Below are positions 25,194 to 34,400 of a stretch of DNA of 64,000 nucleotides, one piece after another (position 1 is the stretch's first letter; each line of letters starts with the position of its first letter). Both the position numbers and the translations under genes were made by a program. The stretch lies in NCBI GenBank assembly GCA_944336975.1, contig CALVLH010000009.1:1-64000 (forward strand). Reading direction: 5' to 3'. Source of the DNA: an uncultured Clostridia bacterium (GTDB lineage: Bacteria; Bacillota; Clostridia; Christensenellales; Borkfalkiaceae). Below the pieces are notes generated by a model. That model ran no database searches and was not told the origin of the DNA. It was given only the letters and a program-made list of their open reading frames with translations.

Positions 25194-25835
25194 TCAGATC
25201 GCGCCCGCTTCTCCGTCCGTTTCCCCCTCTTCTTCCTCTCCTTCCGAGGGTGCGGGGCGGGACAGGATGTCCCCGATCAAAGACAGGATCGCGTCCTTTC
25301 CCTCCCCCGTTTCGCCGGATACGGGATAGATGTTTCCCGTGCCGAGGGCAAATTCGGCGGCGAGCATCCGTACGTTTTCCTTGACCTTCATGCGCGAGAG
25401 CTTGTCCGCCTTGGTCGCGATGACCGTGAACGGGATGATGTGATAGTTCAGATACGCCTGCATCTGTTTATCGTCCGCGGTGGGCTTGTGGCGGATGTCC
25501 GCCAGCGCAAAGACGTGCGCGATGTCCTCCTTGCGGCGGAAAAACGCGTCGAGCGTTTTCGCCCACTTCTCCTTTTCCGCGCGGGAAACGGCGGCGTAGC
25601 CGTATCCCGGCAGATCGGCGAGCCAGAATTGCCCGAAATCGAAGTAATTCACGAGCCGCGTGCGCCCCGGCTCCGAACTCGTCTTGGCGAGCTTCTTGCG
25701 CCCCGCGAGCAGGTTGATGAACGTACTCTTGCCCACGTTGGACTTGCCGCAGACGGCGATCATCGGCTTTTCGGGGTGCAGGAACTGCGCCTCGGTCGCG
25801 GCGGAGGTGATGAATTTCGCCTCTTTAACCTGCAT
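25194..25835 (-). CDS. ysxC: Ribosome biogenesis GTPase YsxC (EngB)
   Basis: 213 residues. Essential GTPase in late 50S subunit assembly. P-loop GKSNVGKST at 30-38, switch region SSEPGRTRLVNYF, G3 DLPGYGYA, G4 TKADK and G5-like PVSGETGEGKD. The C-terminus has an acidic tail (SEGEEEEGETDGEAGA) that standard YsxC lacks. It overlaps lon by 11 bases; lon-ysxC is a conserved Bacillota pair. Confidence 0.96.
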   Translation of the reverse strand: MQVKEAKFITSAATEAQFLHPEKPMIAVCGKSNVGKSTFINLLAGRKKLAKTSSEPGRTRLVNYFDFGQFWLADLPGYGYAAVSRAEKEKWAKTLDAFFRRKEDIAHVFALADIRHKPTADDKQMQAYLNYHIIPFTVIATKADKLSRMKVKENVRMLAAEFALGTGNIYPVSGETGEGKDAILSLIGDILSRPAPSEGEEEEGETDGEAGAI

Positions 25836-28158
25836 ATCCGCCTCCCGTCACCGCCGTGCGGAACACCTGATCGATGTCGCTCACGCAGATGAAGTGCATA
25901 TTCTTGCGGATGTTTTCGGGGATCTCCTCCACGTCTTTGCGGTTTTCTTCGGGGATGATGACGTCGCGGATGCCGATCCGGCTCGCCGCGAGCGCCTTCT
26001 CTTTGAGCCCGCCGATAGGCAACACCTTGCCGCGCAGGGTGATCTCGCCCGTCATCGCCACGTCGCGGCGGACGGGGCGTCCCGTGAACGCCGACAGGAT
26101 CGCCGTCGCCATCGTGATGCCCGCGCTCGGTCCGTCTTTGGGCGTCGCGCCTTCGGGAACGTGGATGTGGATGTCCTTCTTTTCGAACTCCTCGCCGTCG
26201 ATGCCGTATTTGTCGGCATGGGCGCGGATATAGCTGATCGCCGCGCGGGCGGATTCCTTCATCACGTCGCCGAGTTTGCCCGTCAGGAGAATATCCCCCT
26301 TGCCCTGCATCGCGGAGACTTCGATGGTGAGCGTGGTGCCGCCGACCGCCGTCCAGGCAAGTCCCGTCGCCGCGCCCACTTCGTCCTTGTCGCGCATCTC
26401 CTCGCCGTAATTATACCGCCTTGCGCCGAGGTATTTTTCCAGATTGTTCTTGCTGACCGTCAGGCTCGCGCCGTCCTTCCCCTTCGCGATGCGCACCGCC
26501 GCCTTGCGGCAGACCGTGCCGATCGTGCGTTCCAGACTGCGGACACCCGCTTCCATCGTATATCCGTCGATCATCGCGGCGATCGCGCCGTCGGTGATGC
26601 GCAGATTTTCCTCTTTCAGCCCGTTTTCCGCGCGCTTTTTGGGGACGAGATAGCGCTTGGCGATCTCCTCCTTTTCGTCGGGCGTATATCCCGACAGCTC
26701 GATGATCTCCATGCGGTCGCGCAGGGGCGAAGGGATGGTATCCAACGTGTTCGCCGTCGCGATGAACATGACTTTGGAGAGGTTATACGGAACTTCGAGA
26801 TAGCGGTCGCGGAAGGTGGAATTCTGCTCGGGGTCGAGCACTTCCAGAAGCGCGCTCGCGGGATCGCCGCGCATATCCGCGGAGATCTTGTCCACTTCGT
26901 CCAGAAGGAACACGGGATTGACCGAACCCGCGTTCTTCATCTCGTAGAGGATGCGCCCGGGTATCGCGCCGATGTACGTTCTGCGGTGTCCGCGGATCTC
27001 GGCTTCGTCTTTGAGACCGCCCAGGCTCATGCGCACGAACTTCCTTCCCAACGCGCGGGCGATGGACTTCGCCACGCTCGTCTTGCCCACGCCGGGAGGC
27101 CCCACGAGGCAGAGGATGGGCGCTTTGAGTTCGCCCGTCAGTTTGAGGACGGCGAGATACTCCACCACGCGCTCCTTGATCTTTTCCAGCCCGTAGTGGT
27201 CGGCGTTGAGCACGGCTTCGACGTCGGAAAGCGATTCCGTGTCCTCCGTCTCTTCGTTCCAGGGCAGATCGAGCAGCCAGTCCGCGTAGTTGCGGAGCAC
27301 GGTATATTCGGGCGAAGACGGCGGCATCTTATCCATGCGGGCAAGCTCCGCGAGCGCCTTCTCCTCGATCTCCTTGGGCAGTTTCTTGGCGAGGATCTTC
27401 TCGCGCAGTTTGATATTCTCCTCCACGTCGTCGCCCAGCTCCGCGTGAATGGCTTTGAGCTGTTCGCGCAGGAAGTATTCCTTCTGCGATTTGTCGATGC
27501 TCTGCCGCACGTTCTGCGCGATCTTGCGCTCGATGCGCGTGATCTCCAGCTCGTCGTTCAGGCACCGCTCGAAGAGTTTGAGCCGCTCGACGAGGTACTC
27601 CGTTTCCAGAAGCTGCTGCTTGACGTCGTCGCGGATGCGCATATTGTGCGCGCAGAGGTTGATATACGCGTCGATGTCGCCGAGCGTGGAGAGCTTGGTC
27701 TCCACCTCCTTGGGGATCTTGCCGTCGGCGAGGACGATGTCCTTGACGAGTTCTTTCGCCGTGCGGAAATACGCCTCTTCCAGCGTGGGATCGCCGTGGA
27801 CGGCGGGCACTTCGTCCGTCACCGCATAGATATAGCCGCTCTCGTAGCGGAAATCGCGCGCGCGGGCGCGATAAAGCCCGTCCGCGATGATCCTCGCCCG
27901 ATCGCCGGGGAGGCGCGTCACCTGACGGATGCGCGCGACCGTGCCGACGGAATAGAGGTCTTCCGCTTCGGGAAATTCCTTTTCTCCGTCCTTTTGCCTT
28001 GTGAGAAAGACGAGCTGACCGTTGTCGCCCGCCCGTTCGATCGCCGCGAGGGAAAGCCCTCTGCCCGCGTCGAACAAAACGGTGGTGTCGGGGAATATGA
28101 CCTGCGTCCGCATGGGCACGACGGACAAGGTGTTTGTCTTATTCGTTTGATTTGCCAT
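25825..28158 (-). CDS. lon: ATP-dependent protease Lon (LonA)
   Basis: 777 residues with the full LonA layout: N-terminal substrate-binding domain (about 10-200), helical domain, AAA+ module with Walker A GPPGVGKT at 353-360 and Walker B VFLLDEVDK near 416-424, and the C-terminal protease domain. The catalytic Ser is in PKDGPSAGITMA (Ser678) and the partner Lys is in LRGKVLPIGGLKEKALAA. Cytoplasmic hexamer that degrades misfolded and regulatory proteins. The upstream promoter is TTGAAA-17-TATAAT; no CIRCE or similar heat-shock operator was seen. Confidence 0.97.
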   Translation of the reverse strand: MANQTNKTNTLSVVPMRTQVIFPDTTVLFDAGRGLSLAAIERAGDNGQLVFLTRQKDGEKEFPEAEDLYSVGTVARIRQVTRLPGDRARIIADGLYRARARDFRYESGYIYAVTDEVPAVHGDPTLEEAYFRTAKELVKDIVLADGKIPKEVETKLSTLGDIDAYINLCAHNMRIRDDVKQQLLETEYLVERLKLFERCLNDELEITRIERKIAQNVRQSIDKSQKEYFLREQLKAIHAELGDDVEENIKLREKILAKKLPKEIEEKALAELARMDKMPPSSPEYTVLRNYADWLLDLPWNEETEDTESLSDVEAVLNADHYGLEKIKERVVEYLAVLKLTGELKAPILCLVGPPGVGKTSVAKSIARALGRKFVRMSLGGLKDEAEIRGHRRTYIGAIPGRILYEMKNAGSVNPVFLLDEVDKISADMRGDPASALLEVLDPEQNSTFRDRYLEVPYNLSKVMFIATANTLDTIPSPLRDRMEIIELSGYTPDEKEEIAKRYLVPKKRAENGLKEENLRITDGAIAAMIDGYTMEAGVRSLERTIGTVCRKAAVRIAKGKDGASLTVSKNNLEKYLGARRYNYGEEMRDKDEVGAATGLAWTAVGGTTLTIEVSAMQGKGDILLTGKLGDVMKESARAAISYIRAHADKYGIDGEEFEKKDIHIHVPEGATPKDGPSAGITMATAILSAFTGRPVRRDVAMTGEITLRGKVLPIGGLKEKALAASRIGIRDVIIPEENRKDVEEIPENIRKNMHFICVSDIDQVFRTAVTGGGYAG

Positions 28159-28217
28159 ATTTCCTCCTTTGCTTTCGCGCCGCGCCGGGATCGGGCGGCG
28201 AAAATCTATGATACAAT

Positions 28218-28246
28218 ATTATATCACACGTTTTCGCTCCTTTCAA
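28218..28246 (-). promoter_or_regulatory. Promoter of lon-ysxC
   Basis: Minus strand TTGAAA-17 bases-TATAAT, 60 bases upstream of the lon start. Confidence 0.8.
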
Positions 28247-28286
28247 TCGGGAAACGCGCGATATTTTCTGACAATGCTGCCTGAAA

Positions 28287-28318
28287 ACGGAAACAGGGCG
28301 CGACAACAAAGCGCGCCC
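28287..28318 (-). terminator. Terminator of fprA-rubredoxin
   Basis: Minus strand GGGCGCG and CGCGCCC with a 9-base loop, followed by TGTTTCCGTTTT. It lies just after the rubredoxin stop. Confidence 0.7.
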
Positions 28319-28336
28319 CGTCCGTTCAAGTCGGAA

Positions 28337-28495
28337 TTATTCCTGCTCGAAGTCTTCTTTGCCTACTCCGCAAAGGGGGCAGGTGAAGTCGTCGGGCACG
28401 TCCGCCCACAGCGTGCCGGGCGCGATGCCGTTGTCGGGATCTCCCGTCTCTTCGTCGTAAACGTAACCGCATACGCTGCAAACATATTTTGCCAT
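28337..28495 (-). CDS. Rubredoxin
   Basis: 52 residues, the normal size of a simple rubredoxin. It reads [18 protein letters not shown], then [25 protein letters not shown]. The iron is held by the two CxxCG pairs (Cys6, Cys9, Cys39, Cys42). GGAGGAG precedes the ATG. The gene lies 47 bases after the flavodiiron gene in the same transcript, so it is the likely electron donor to that protein, as known for clostridial FprA. The frame is too short to show up in a long-frame scan. Confidence 0.95.
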   Translation of the reverse strand: MAKYVCSVCGYVYDEETGDPDNGIAPGTLWADVPDDFTCPLCGVGKEDFEQE

Positions 28496-28542
28496 AAGAT
28501 CTCCTCCTTTTATTCCGCAAAGCGCTTCTGCGCCGCGTTTCT

Positions 28543-29742
28543 TTATTTAAGGTCGGCCGCGATCGTCTCCGCCAACGCGCGGAGCGCCGCCGCCTGCTCT
28601 TCCTTCACCGAGGAAAGAACGGTGACTTTTTCGCCGATCTGCGTCATGTCCTTCATCGCGGAAAGCTGTTCCGCCATGCAGTTGCCCGCAACGGGCGCCC
28701 ACGAACCGTTTTCCACGAGCGCGAACTTTCTGCCGCGGAAGTTATGCGCCTTGAGATCGGACAGGAAATTTTCCATGTTCACGAACACGCCGTTGTTATA
28801 GGTGGTCGCCGCAAATACGAGGTGCGAGAAGCGGAACGCCTCGGCTACAAGTTCGGAAACGTCCGTAACCGACACGTCGTACATCCGCACGTTGCGCACG
28901 CCCGCCTTCCCGAGCGCGAACGCGAGGATCTCCGCCGCGTTCTGCGTATGCCCGTAAACGGAAGCGTAGAAAATGACCACGCCATTCTCTTCGGGCTGAT
29001 AGGAACTCCACGTCGCATATTTGCCTACATACCAGCCGATGTTTTCCCGCCAGACGGGACCGTGCAGCGGGCAGATCATGGAGATCTCCTTCCCCGCCGC
29101 CTTTTTCAATACTGCCTGCACCTGCGCGCCGTATTTGCCGACGATGTTGGTATAGTACCTGCGCGCTTCGTCCAGATAATCGCGCTCGAAATCAAGCTCG
29201 TCCGCAAAGATGTTGCCGTTGAGCGCGCCGAACGTGCCGAACGCGTCCGCCGAGAAGAGCGTGCCGGACGTTTCGTCGTAAGTGAGCATGACCTCGGGCC
29301 AGTGAACCATGGGCGCGAACAGGAAGCGCAGGATGTGTGTTCCCGTTTCCAAAGTATCGCCCTCTTTTACCTGCCGCATGCGGCAGGGACATACGCCGAA
29401 ATACTGACAGATCATCGCCGCCGTCTTCTGATTGACGATGAGTTCCGCCGAAGGATATTTCTCCGTCAGGCGGCGGAGATTGGCGGCGTGGTCGGGTTCC
29501 ATGTGATGCACGACCACATAATCGAGCGGACGTCCCGCGAGGACGTGTTCCAGCCCCTCGAAAAAGACGTCGCTCACCGCTTCGTCGACGGTATCGAACA
29601 GCACCGTCTTTTCGTCCGTCAGGACATAAGCGTTATAGGAAACGCCGCGCGGGACGGGAAACGCGCTCTCGAACAGGGAAAGACGGCGGTCGTTCCCGCC
29701 GATCCAGTACAACCTGTCCGCAATACAAACGGAATTCTGCAT
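28543..29742 (-). CDS. fprA: Flavodiiron protein (FprA, A-type flavoprotein)
   Basis: 399 residues. The N-terminal metallo-beta-lactamase-like domain has the di-iron ligand motif HMEPDH at 80-85 and a further ligand at HWPEV. The C-terminal flavodoxin domain starts at about 250 ([19 protein letters not shown]). Such proteins reduce oxygen to water or nitric oxide to N2O using FMN and rubredoxin. The rubredoxin gene follows directly. HMEPDHAAN differs from the more usual HTEPDHSG but the ligand residues are all kept. Confidence 0.93.
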   Translation of the reverse strand: MQNSVCIADRLYWIGGNDRRLSLFESAFPVPRGVSYNAYVLTDEKTVLFDTVDEAVSDVFFEGLEHVLAGRPLDYVVVHHMEPDHAANLRRLTEKYPSAELIVNQKTAAMICQYFGVCPCRMRQVKEGDTLETGTHILRFLFAPMVHWPEVMLTYDETSGTLFSADAFGTFGALNGNIFADELDFERDYLDEARRYYTNIVGKYGAQVQAVLKKAAGKEISMICPLHGPVWRENIGWYVGKYATWSSYQPEENGVVIFYASVYGHTQNAAEILAFALGKAGVRNVRMYDVSVTDVSELVAEAFRFSHLVFAATTYNNGVFVNMENFLSDLKAHNFRGRKFALVENGSWAPVAGNCMAEQLSAMKDMTQIGEKVTVLSSVKEEQAAALRALAETIAADLK

Positions 29743-29771
29743 AGAATCCTCCGAATCTTTTGTTTTTCCCT

Positions 29772-29800
29772 ATTATAGCATATTTATACCCGATAGGCAA
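29772..29800 (-). promoter_or_regulatory. Promoter of fprA-rubredoxin
   Basis: Minus strand TTGCCT-17 bases-TATAAT, about 30 bases before fprA. The 29801-29974 stretch upstream holds no gene or repeat that I can support. Confidence 0.75.
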
Positions 29801-29974
29801 GCGGTTGAAAACAGCGCATAAAATTTGTTTTTTCGCCGCGGCGCGGAAAACGGCAGGCGGTCGCCCCGCGCGGACACGGACGCACCGTCCTCGGCAAAAG
29901 CGGCGGCTCCGCGGGCAGCGCGGACGGCTCCTTTTTTCGGACGGTTCCCCTTTTCGGGCGCTTTGATAAAACAT

Positions 29975-30004
29975 GACCGCCGCGGCGAATCGCCGCGGCG
30001 GTTT
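29975..30004 (-). terminator. Hairpin after the flavin-binding lipoprotein gene
   Basis: ACCGCCGCGGCGA and TCGCCGCGGCGGT form a 13-bp stem with almost no loop. On the minus strand it is followed by CATGTTTTATC, so it is an imperfect terminator. The plus side has GGTTTTG. Confidence 0.55.
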
Positions 30005-30026
30005 TGTCATTTGTATTTCTCTGCAA

Positions 30027-31262
30027 TCAGCCGAGAGGGTTCATCTCGGTGACTTCCAGATAAAGCGTTGCGCCGACAGAGCCTTCGGGCATTGCGCTCG
30101 CGTCGCCGATCGCGCCCATGCTCGCATAGCCTGCGCCGAGGAAGACGGACTGCGTTCTGTCCAGCGTCACTTTCAGCTTGCAGCCGAAGTTGCGCGTGCC
30201 TGCGCCCATCTTGTCGGGAGAAGTGGGATCGTATTCATAGACAAGGAGCAACCCGTCGTTGGTTTCCAGCAGATTGAGGATGGTCTGCTTGGTGGTCAGG
30301 TTCGCCATGACATAGTATTTTCCGTCGATTTCCCTGATGCTTCCGCCGAAGACCGCAGACGCGACATTGCCTTCGCTGTCCACGGTGCTGAGCGTCTTGG
30401 AAGAAAGCGCGTTGCCGCTCATCTGGATGGTATACGCGCTGCCGTCGTTAGGGAATTCCGCGCGGATATACTTCGCGTTGGGAAGAGCCGCCGCTTCTGC
30501 CAACGTCTTTGCGCTGTTCGCGGCGCCGTCCGCCGCCGCCTTCCACGTCACGGAGTAATAGTATTTCAGACCGAAGCGCGTCGCCATGTATTCGTACGTC
30601 TTATAGCTGCCGTCGATATAGGTATCCGCACCCGGGACTGCGCTCGCGCCCGTCACGAGATCGACATCGCCTTCCGCGACTTCGCCTTCCGCTTCATAGA
30701 TGGGAGCGTTGGGATCTTCATACTCGGGAACCGTTACGCCCGCCGCTTCGCACTGCGCACGGAACAGGTCCTCTTCTTCCGTCTGGGAACCGCTGCCCGA
30801 GTTTCCGCCCGAAGGAAGCACGCCGTTGAGGCCGTTCTGGACCGCCTCGACGAGCAGGTTGCTGGATACGGTCGCGCCGGCGACAACGTTCTCAATGGTG
30901 TTTTCCTTTGCGTCGTAAGAAACAGTCAGCGCCTTGACGTCGCTCACGGACTGATTGATGAGCGTGCCGATAAACGCCTCCGCGCCGTCGCGGAAAGTCT
31001 TGACGAAACCGTCGGTAGACGCCGAGTTCGCATAGTCGACGACCTCGATCGCGGAGATCTTGTTGTCCGTCACGGTCACGTTGACTTTCAGGGAGATCTT
31101 CGTATCGTGATATTCCGTTTCCGCATAACCGGTATAAATGTAATGATTGACCTCTTTCTCTACAGTCGTAGGCTCATCGTCACAACCGGAGAAAGCCGCA
31201 AGCCCGGCGACCGCCATCGAGCACGCCAGCCCGACCGACGCCAATTTCCAAAACTTTTTCAT
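30027..31262 (-). CDS. Lipoprotein with FMN-binding domain and split-barrel-like C-terminus
   Basis: 411 residues. The start MKKFWKLASVGLACSMAV is followed by AFSGCDDE, a lipobox with Cys27. Residues 50-145 look like the FMN_bind domain of NqrC/RnfG-type proteins. VVAGATVSSN ends at Thr131, the position where ApbE attaches FMN by a phosphoester bond. A Gly/Ser-rich linker follows. Residues 285-400 (STVDSEGNVASAVFGGSIREIDGKYYVMANLTTKQTILNLLETNDGLLLVYEYDP) resemble the pyridoxamine-oxidase-like flavin-binding barrel. It probably acts outside the membrane as a flavin electron carrier. apbE is not in the window. The second domain is less certain than the first. Confidence 0.75.
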   Translation of the reverse strand: MKKFWKLASVGLACSMAVAGLAAFSGCDDEPTTVEKEVNHYIYTGYAETEYHDTKISLKVNVTVTDNKISAIEVVDYANSASTDGFVKTFRDGAEAFIGTLINQSVSDVKALTVSYDAKENTIENVVAGATVSSNLLVEAVQNGLNGVLPSGGNSGSGSQTEEEDLFRAQCEAAGVTVPEYEDPNAPIYEAEGEVAEGDVDLVTGASAVPGADTYIDGSYKTYEYMATRFGLKYYYSVTWKAAADGAANSAKTLAEAAALPNAKYIRAEFPNDGSAYTIQMSGNALSSKTLSTVDSEGNVASAVFGGSIREIDGKYYVMANLTTKQTILNLLETNDGLLLVYEYDPTSPDKMGAGTRNFGCKLKVTLDRTQSVFLGAGYASMGAIGDASAMPEGSVGATLYLEVTEMNPLG

Positions 31263-31295
31263 GGGTATCACTCCTTTGGAATTTATTCCGTAATC

Positions 31296-31324
31296 ATTAT
31301 ACCAACATTCCGCGCTTTTGTCAA
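31296..31324 (-). promoter_or_regulatory. Consensus promoter of the flavin lipoprotein gene
   Basis: Minus strand TTGACA-17 bases-TATAAT, a perfect sigma-A consensus, 34 bases upstream of the start codon. Confidence 0.92.
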
Positions 31325-31389
31325 TAGATGTATATTTTATTAAATTTTTGTGCGGCATTATTTTACTTTTCCTCCCCGCGCGGCATACA

Positions 31390-31421
31390 GAAAGCGGGCG
31401 GTCCTTTGCGGACCGCCCGCC
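31390..31421 (-). terminator. Terminator of the giant surface-protein gene
   Basis: GCGGGCGGTCC and GGACCGCCCGC form an 11-bp stem; on the minus strand TTTCTG follows, a short U-run. A second hairpin (CGCGGCGG/CCGCCGCG, about 31437-31461) stands directly before it, just after the stop codon. Confidence 0.6.
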
Positions 31422-31469
31422 CTGTTGCTTCCGTTCCGCGGCGGTTTCCCCCGCCGCGACCGTCTAAGA

Positions 31470-34400
31470 TCAATCGTCTTCGCGGATCTCCTTAGGCGCT
31501 TCTTCTTTATGCTCCTTTTCCTTTACGGGTTCGGCGTCATGATAGCCTTCTGCCGCCGCGGCCGCCGCTTCGGCGCGTTTTCTGTCGCGCGCGGCGCGCT
31601 CTTCTTCCGTCATGCGTCTCCACTTTGCAAACAGGATGAGATTCTGTTTAGGCATCGTGGTGAGCAGAGCGCGGTCGCGGAACTCCTCGTCGTAATACCA
31701 GCCGTCGAACACTTCGCTCTCGCGTTCGGGGATGGGAAGATCGATGAGCGAGCTTTCTTTGAGTTTCTGAGGCGCGATCCCGCCGTTGACGTAGTTGAGT
31801 TCGTAAACGTGCCTGCTGCGCCAGATGAGGATCGCCGCCAACACGACCGCCGCGCACGCGCCGATCGCGACAAGGAACCACCACCAAGCGAAGCCCGTCA
31901 TAGGGACAATATCCACCACCGCATAGTAGCTGAAATGTTCCACGAAGAAGTACAGTCTACCGTCCGCCCCGACGTGCGTGGCGAGCTCTTCCGCCGCGCC
32001 TTCTTCGGGGATATGCGCTATGCCGTACTTGCCGGCGGGATCGTCCAATCCTTCGACGGAAATGCCGACCGAGATGGGTTGCGACAGCGAAATCGAATTG
32101 CCGTGAGCGTCGACCAAAGCGATGTCGTACAGGCGCGCGAGTTTCATATTCTTCGCCAGCCCTTCGCCCGCCTTGCCGAGCAGAGCTTCTTCCGTGACGC
32201 GGATAAATACCAGCCTCGTTCCGTCGTCGAACCCGACGTCCGAACTGACCATGACCGTCGCGCCGTCTTCCGCCGTACCCGTAACAACCTGAAGCCGCCA
32301 CTTCGCATACAGCGTAAGGTCGCCCGTGACCGCAGTATTGAAACTGTACTGTTGCGTGAGCGCTTCGTCGGTGAACCAACCGACAAACATATAGTTGTCG
32401 CGCGTCACTTCCGCATAAGCGACCGTTCCGCCGTAAGCGACCGTCTGCGCGTTCACTTCCGTGCCACCGTTCGCGACGAACGTCACCGTGTATTCTTCCG
32501 CTTCCCAGATCGCGTACAACGTCACGTTGCCCGTACTGCCCTTCGCGATCTCGGTCACTTTGTTGCCGCCCTCTTCCTTGTCGTACCAGCCGAGGAAGAC
32601 ATATCCCGTGCGGTTCGGCGCGTTCAGCGCGACCGTTTCCGTCTTCACCGTGTACGTCGCGGGGTTCTCCCCGTTCGCGCCGCCGTTGAGGACGTAAGAG
32701 ATCGTATATTCGATCGCTTCCCACTTCGCCGTCAGGGTGAGATCTCCCGTGACCGCCGAAGTGAAGTCATACGCCGTTTCGCTTCCTTCCGCATACCAGC
32801 CGAGGAAGGTGTACCCCGTCCTCGTCGGCGCCGTCGGCTGCGTTGCCTTGCCGCCGTATGCGATCGTCTGTGCGTTCACTTCCGTGCCGCCGTTCGCGAC
32901 GAACGTCACTTCGTATTCTTCCGCTTCCCAGACCGCGTACAGCGTGACGTTGCCCGTACTGCCCTTCGCGATCTCGGTCACTTTGTTGCCGCCCTCTTCT
33001 TTGTCGTACCAGCCGAGGAAGACATATCCCGTGCGGTTCGGCGCGTTCAGCACGATCGTCTCCGTCTCCACCGTGTACGTCGCGGGATTCTCCCCGTTCG
33101 TGCCGCCGTTCAGGACGTACGAGATCGTATATTCGATCGCTTCCCACTTCGCCGTCAGGGTGAGATCGCCCGTGACTGCCGCCGCGAAATCGTACGCCGT
33201 TTCGCTTCCTTCCGCATACCAGCCGAGGAAGGCATATCCCTTCTTCGTCGGCGCGGTCGGCTGCGTTGCCTTGCCGCCGTATGCGATCGTCTGCGCGTTC
33301 ACTTCCGTGCCGCCGTTCGCGACGAACGTCACTTCGTATTCTTCCGCTTCCCAGGCCGCGTACAGCGTGACGTTGCCCGTGCTGCCCTTCGCGATCTCGG
33401 TCACTTTGTTGCCGCCCTCTTCCTTGTCGTACCATCCGAGGAAGACATATCCCGTGCGGTTCGGCGCGTTCAGCGTGATCGGCGCCGTCTCCACCGTGTA
33501 CGTCGCGGGGTTTGCCCCGTTCGCGCCGCCGTTGAGGACATAAGTGATCGTGTATTCGATCGGGTCGAACTTCGCCGTCAGGGTAAGATCGCCCGTGAGC
33601 GACGCCGTGAAGTCATACGCCGTTTCGCTTTCCTCTTCGTACCAACCGAGGAAGGTATAGCCGTCCTTCACGGGATCGACGGGGCGCGTGACTTTTGCGC
33701 CGTGCAGATATTCCGCTTCACTCTTCGCGCCGTCTGCATTAAAGGTGACCTTATAGACGTTGATCTGCCAGCTTGCGACGAGCGTGACGTCCGATGCGGG
33801 CATCCTGTCGCTGTCAAAATTCCATGCTTTACCGTTATACGTCCATCCGTCAAAGGTATAACCTGTCTTAGTCGGATTGGTCGCAGGTTTGGTGATCTTT
33901 TCGCCGAACGTCACAGTCAGCGTTGCGCCATCCGTAAGTTCTCCGCCGTTGGGATCGAATGTAACCGTGTAATCCTTTGCGCTGACGGTTGCGGAAATTG
34001 CGATCGCGCCCGTGATGCGGTCGATCGTCAGTCTGCCCGTCGCCGCATCGTACGAATAATCGCCCTCCGCGAGCTGCTGTCCGCTCATCGTCACCGTGAG
34101 GTCGGAAAGTTCATAGCCGAGCGCGGGAAGATAGGTGACCGTATAACTCTGCCCGTAAGCCGCGACCTTGTCTCCGCCGCCGACGAAATCGACGTTGGAC
34201 GCGCTTGTCGTGACGTCGTATTTGATCGCCGTCGCATTCGGATAAATGGTGATAGGTCGGGTGACGAAGGTCACTTCGGGCGCAAACGCTTCCGACTGTC
34301 CGCCGTCAAGGTAATACCAGCCGTCATAATCGTATCCCGTCGCCTTATAGGTGAACGCCTCGCCCTGAGGAAGCGGCTTGCCGTAAGTCGCATTGACGGT

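Noticed and set aside
32294..33562. CRISPR-like array because of regular repeats
   Set aside because: The units are 423 bp, in frame and coding for protein repeats; there are no spacers and no cas genes.
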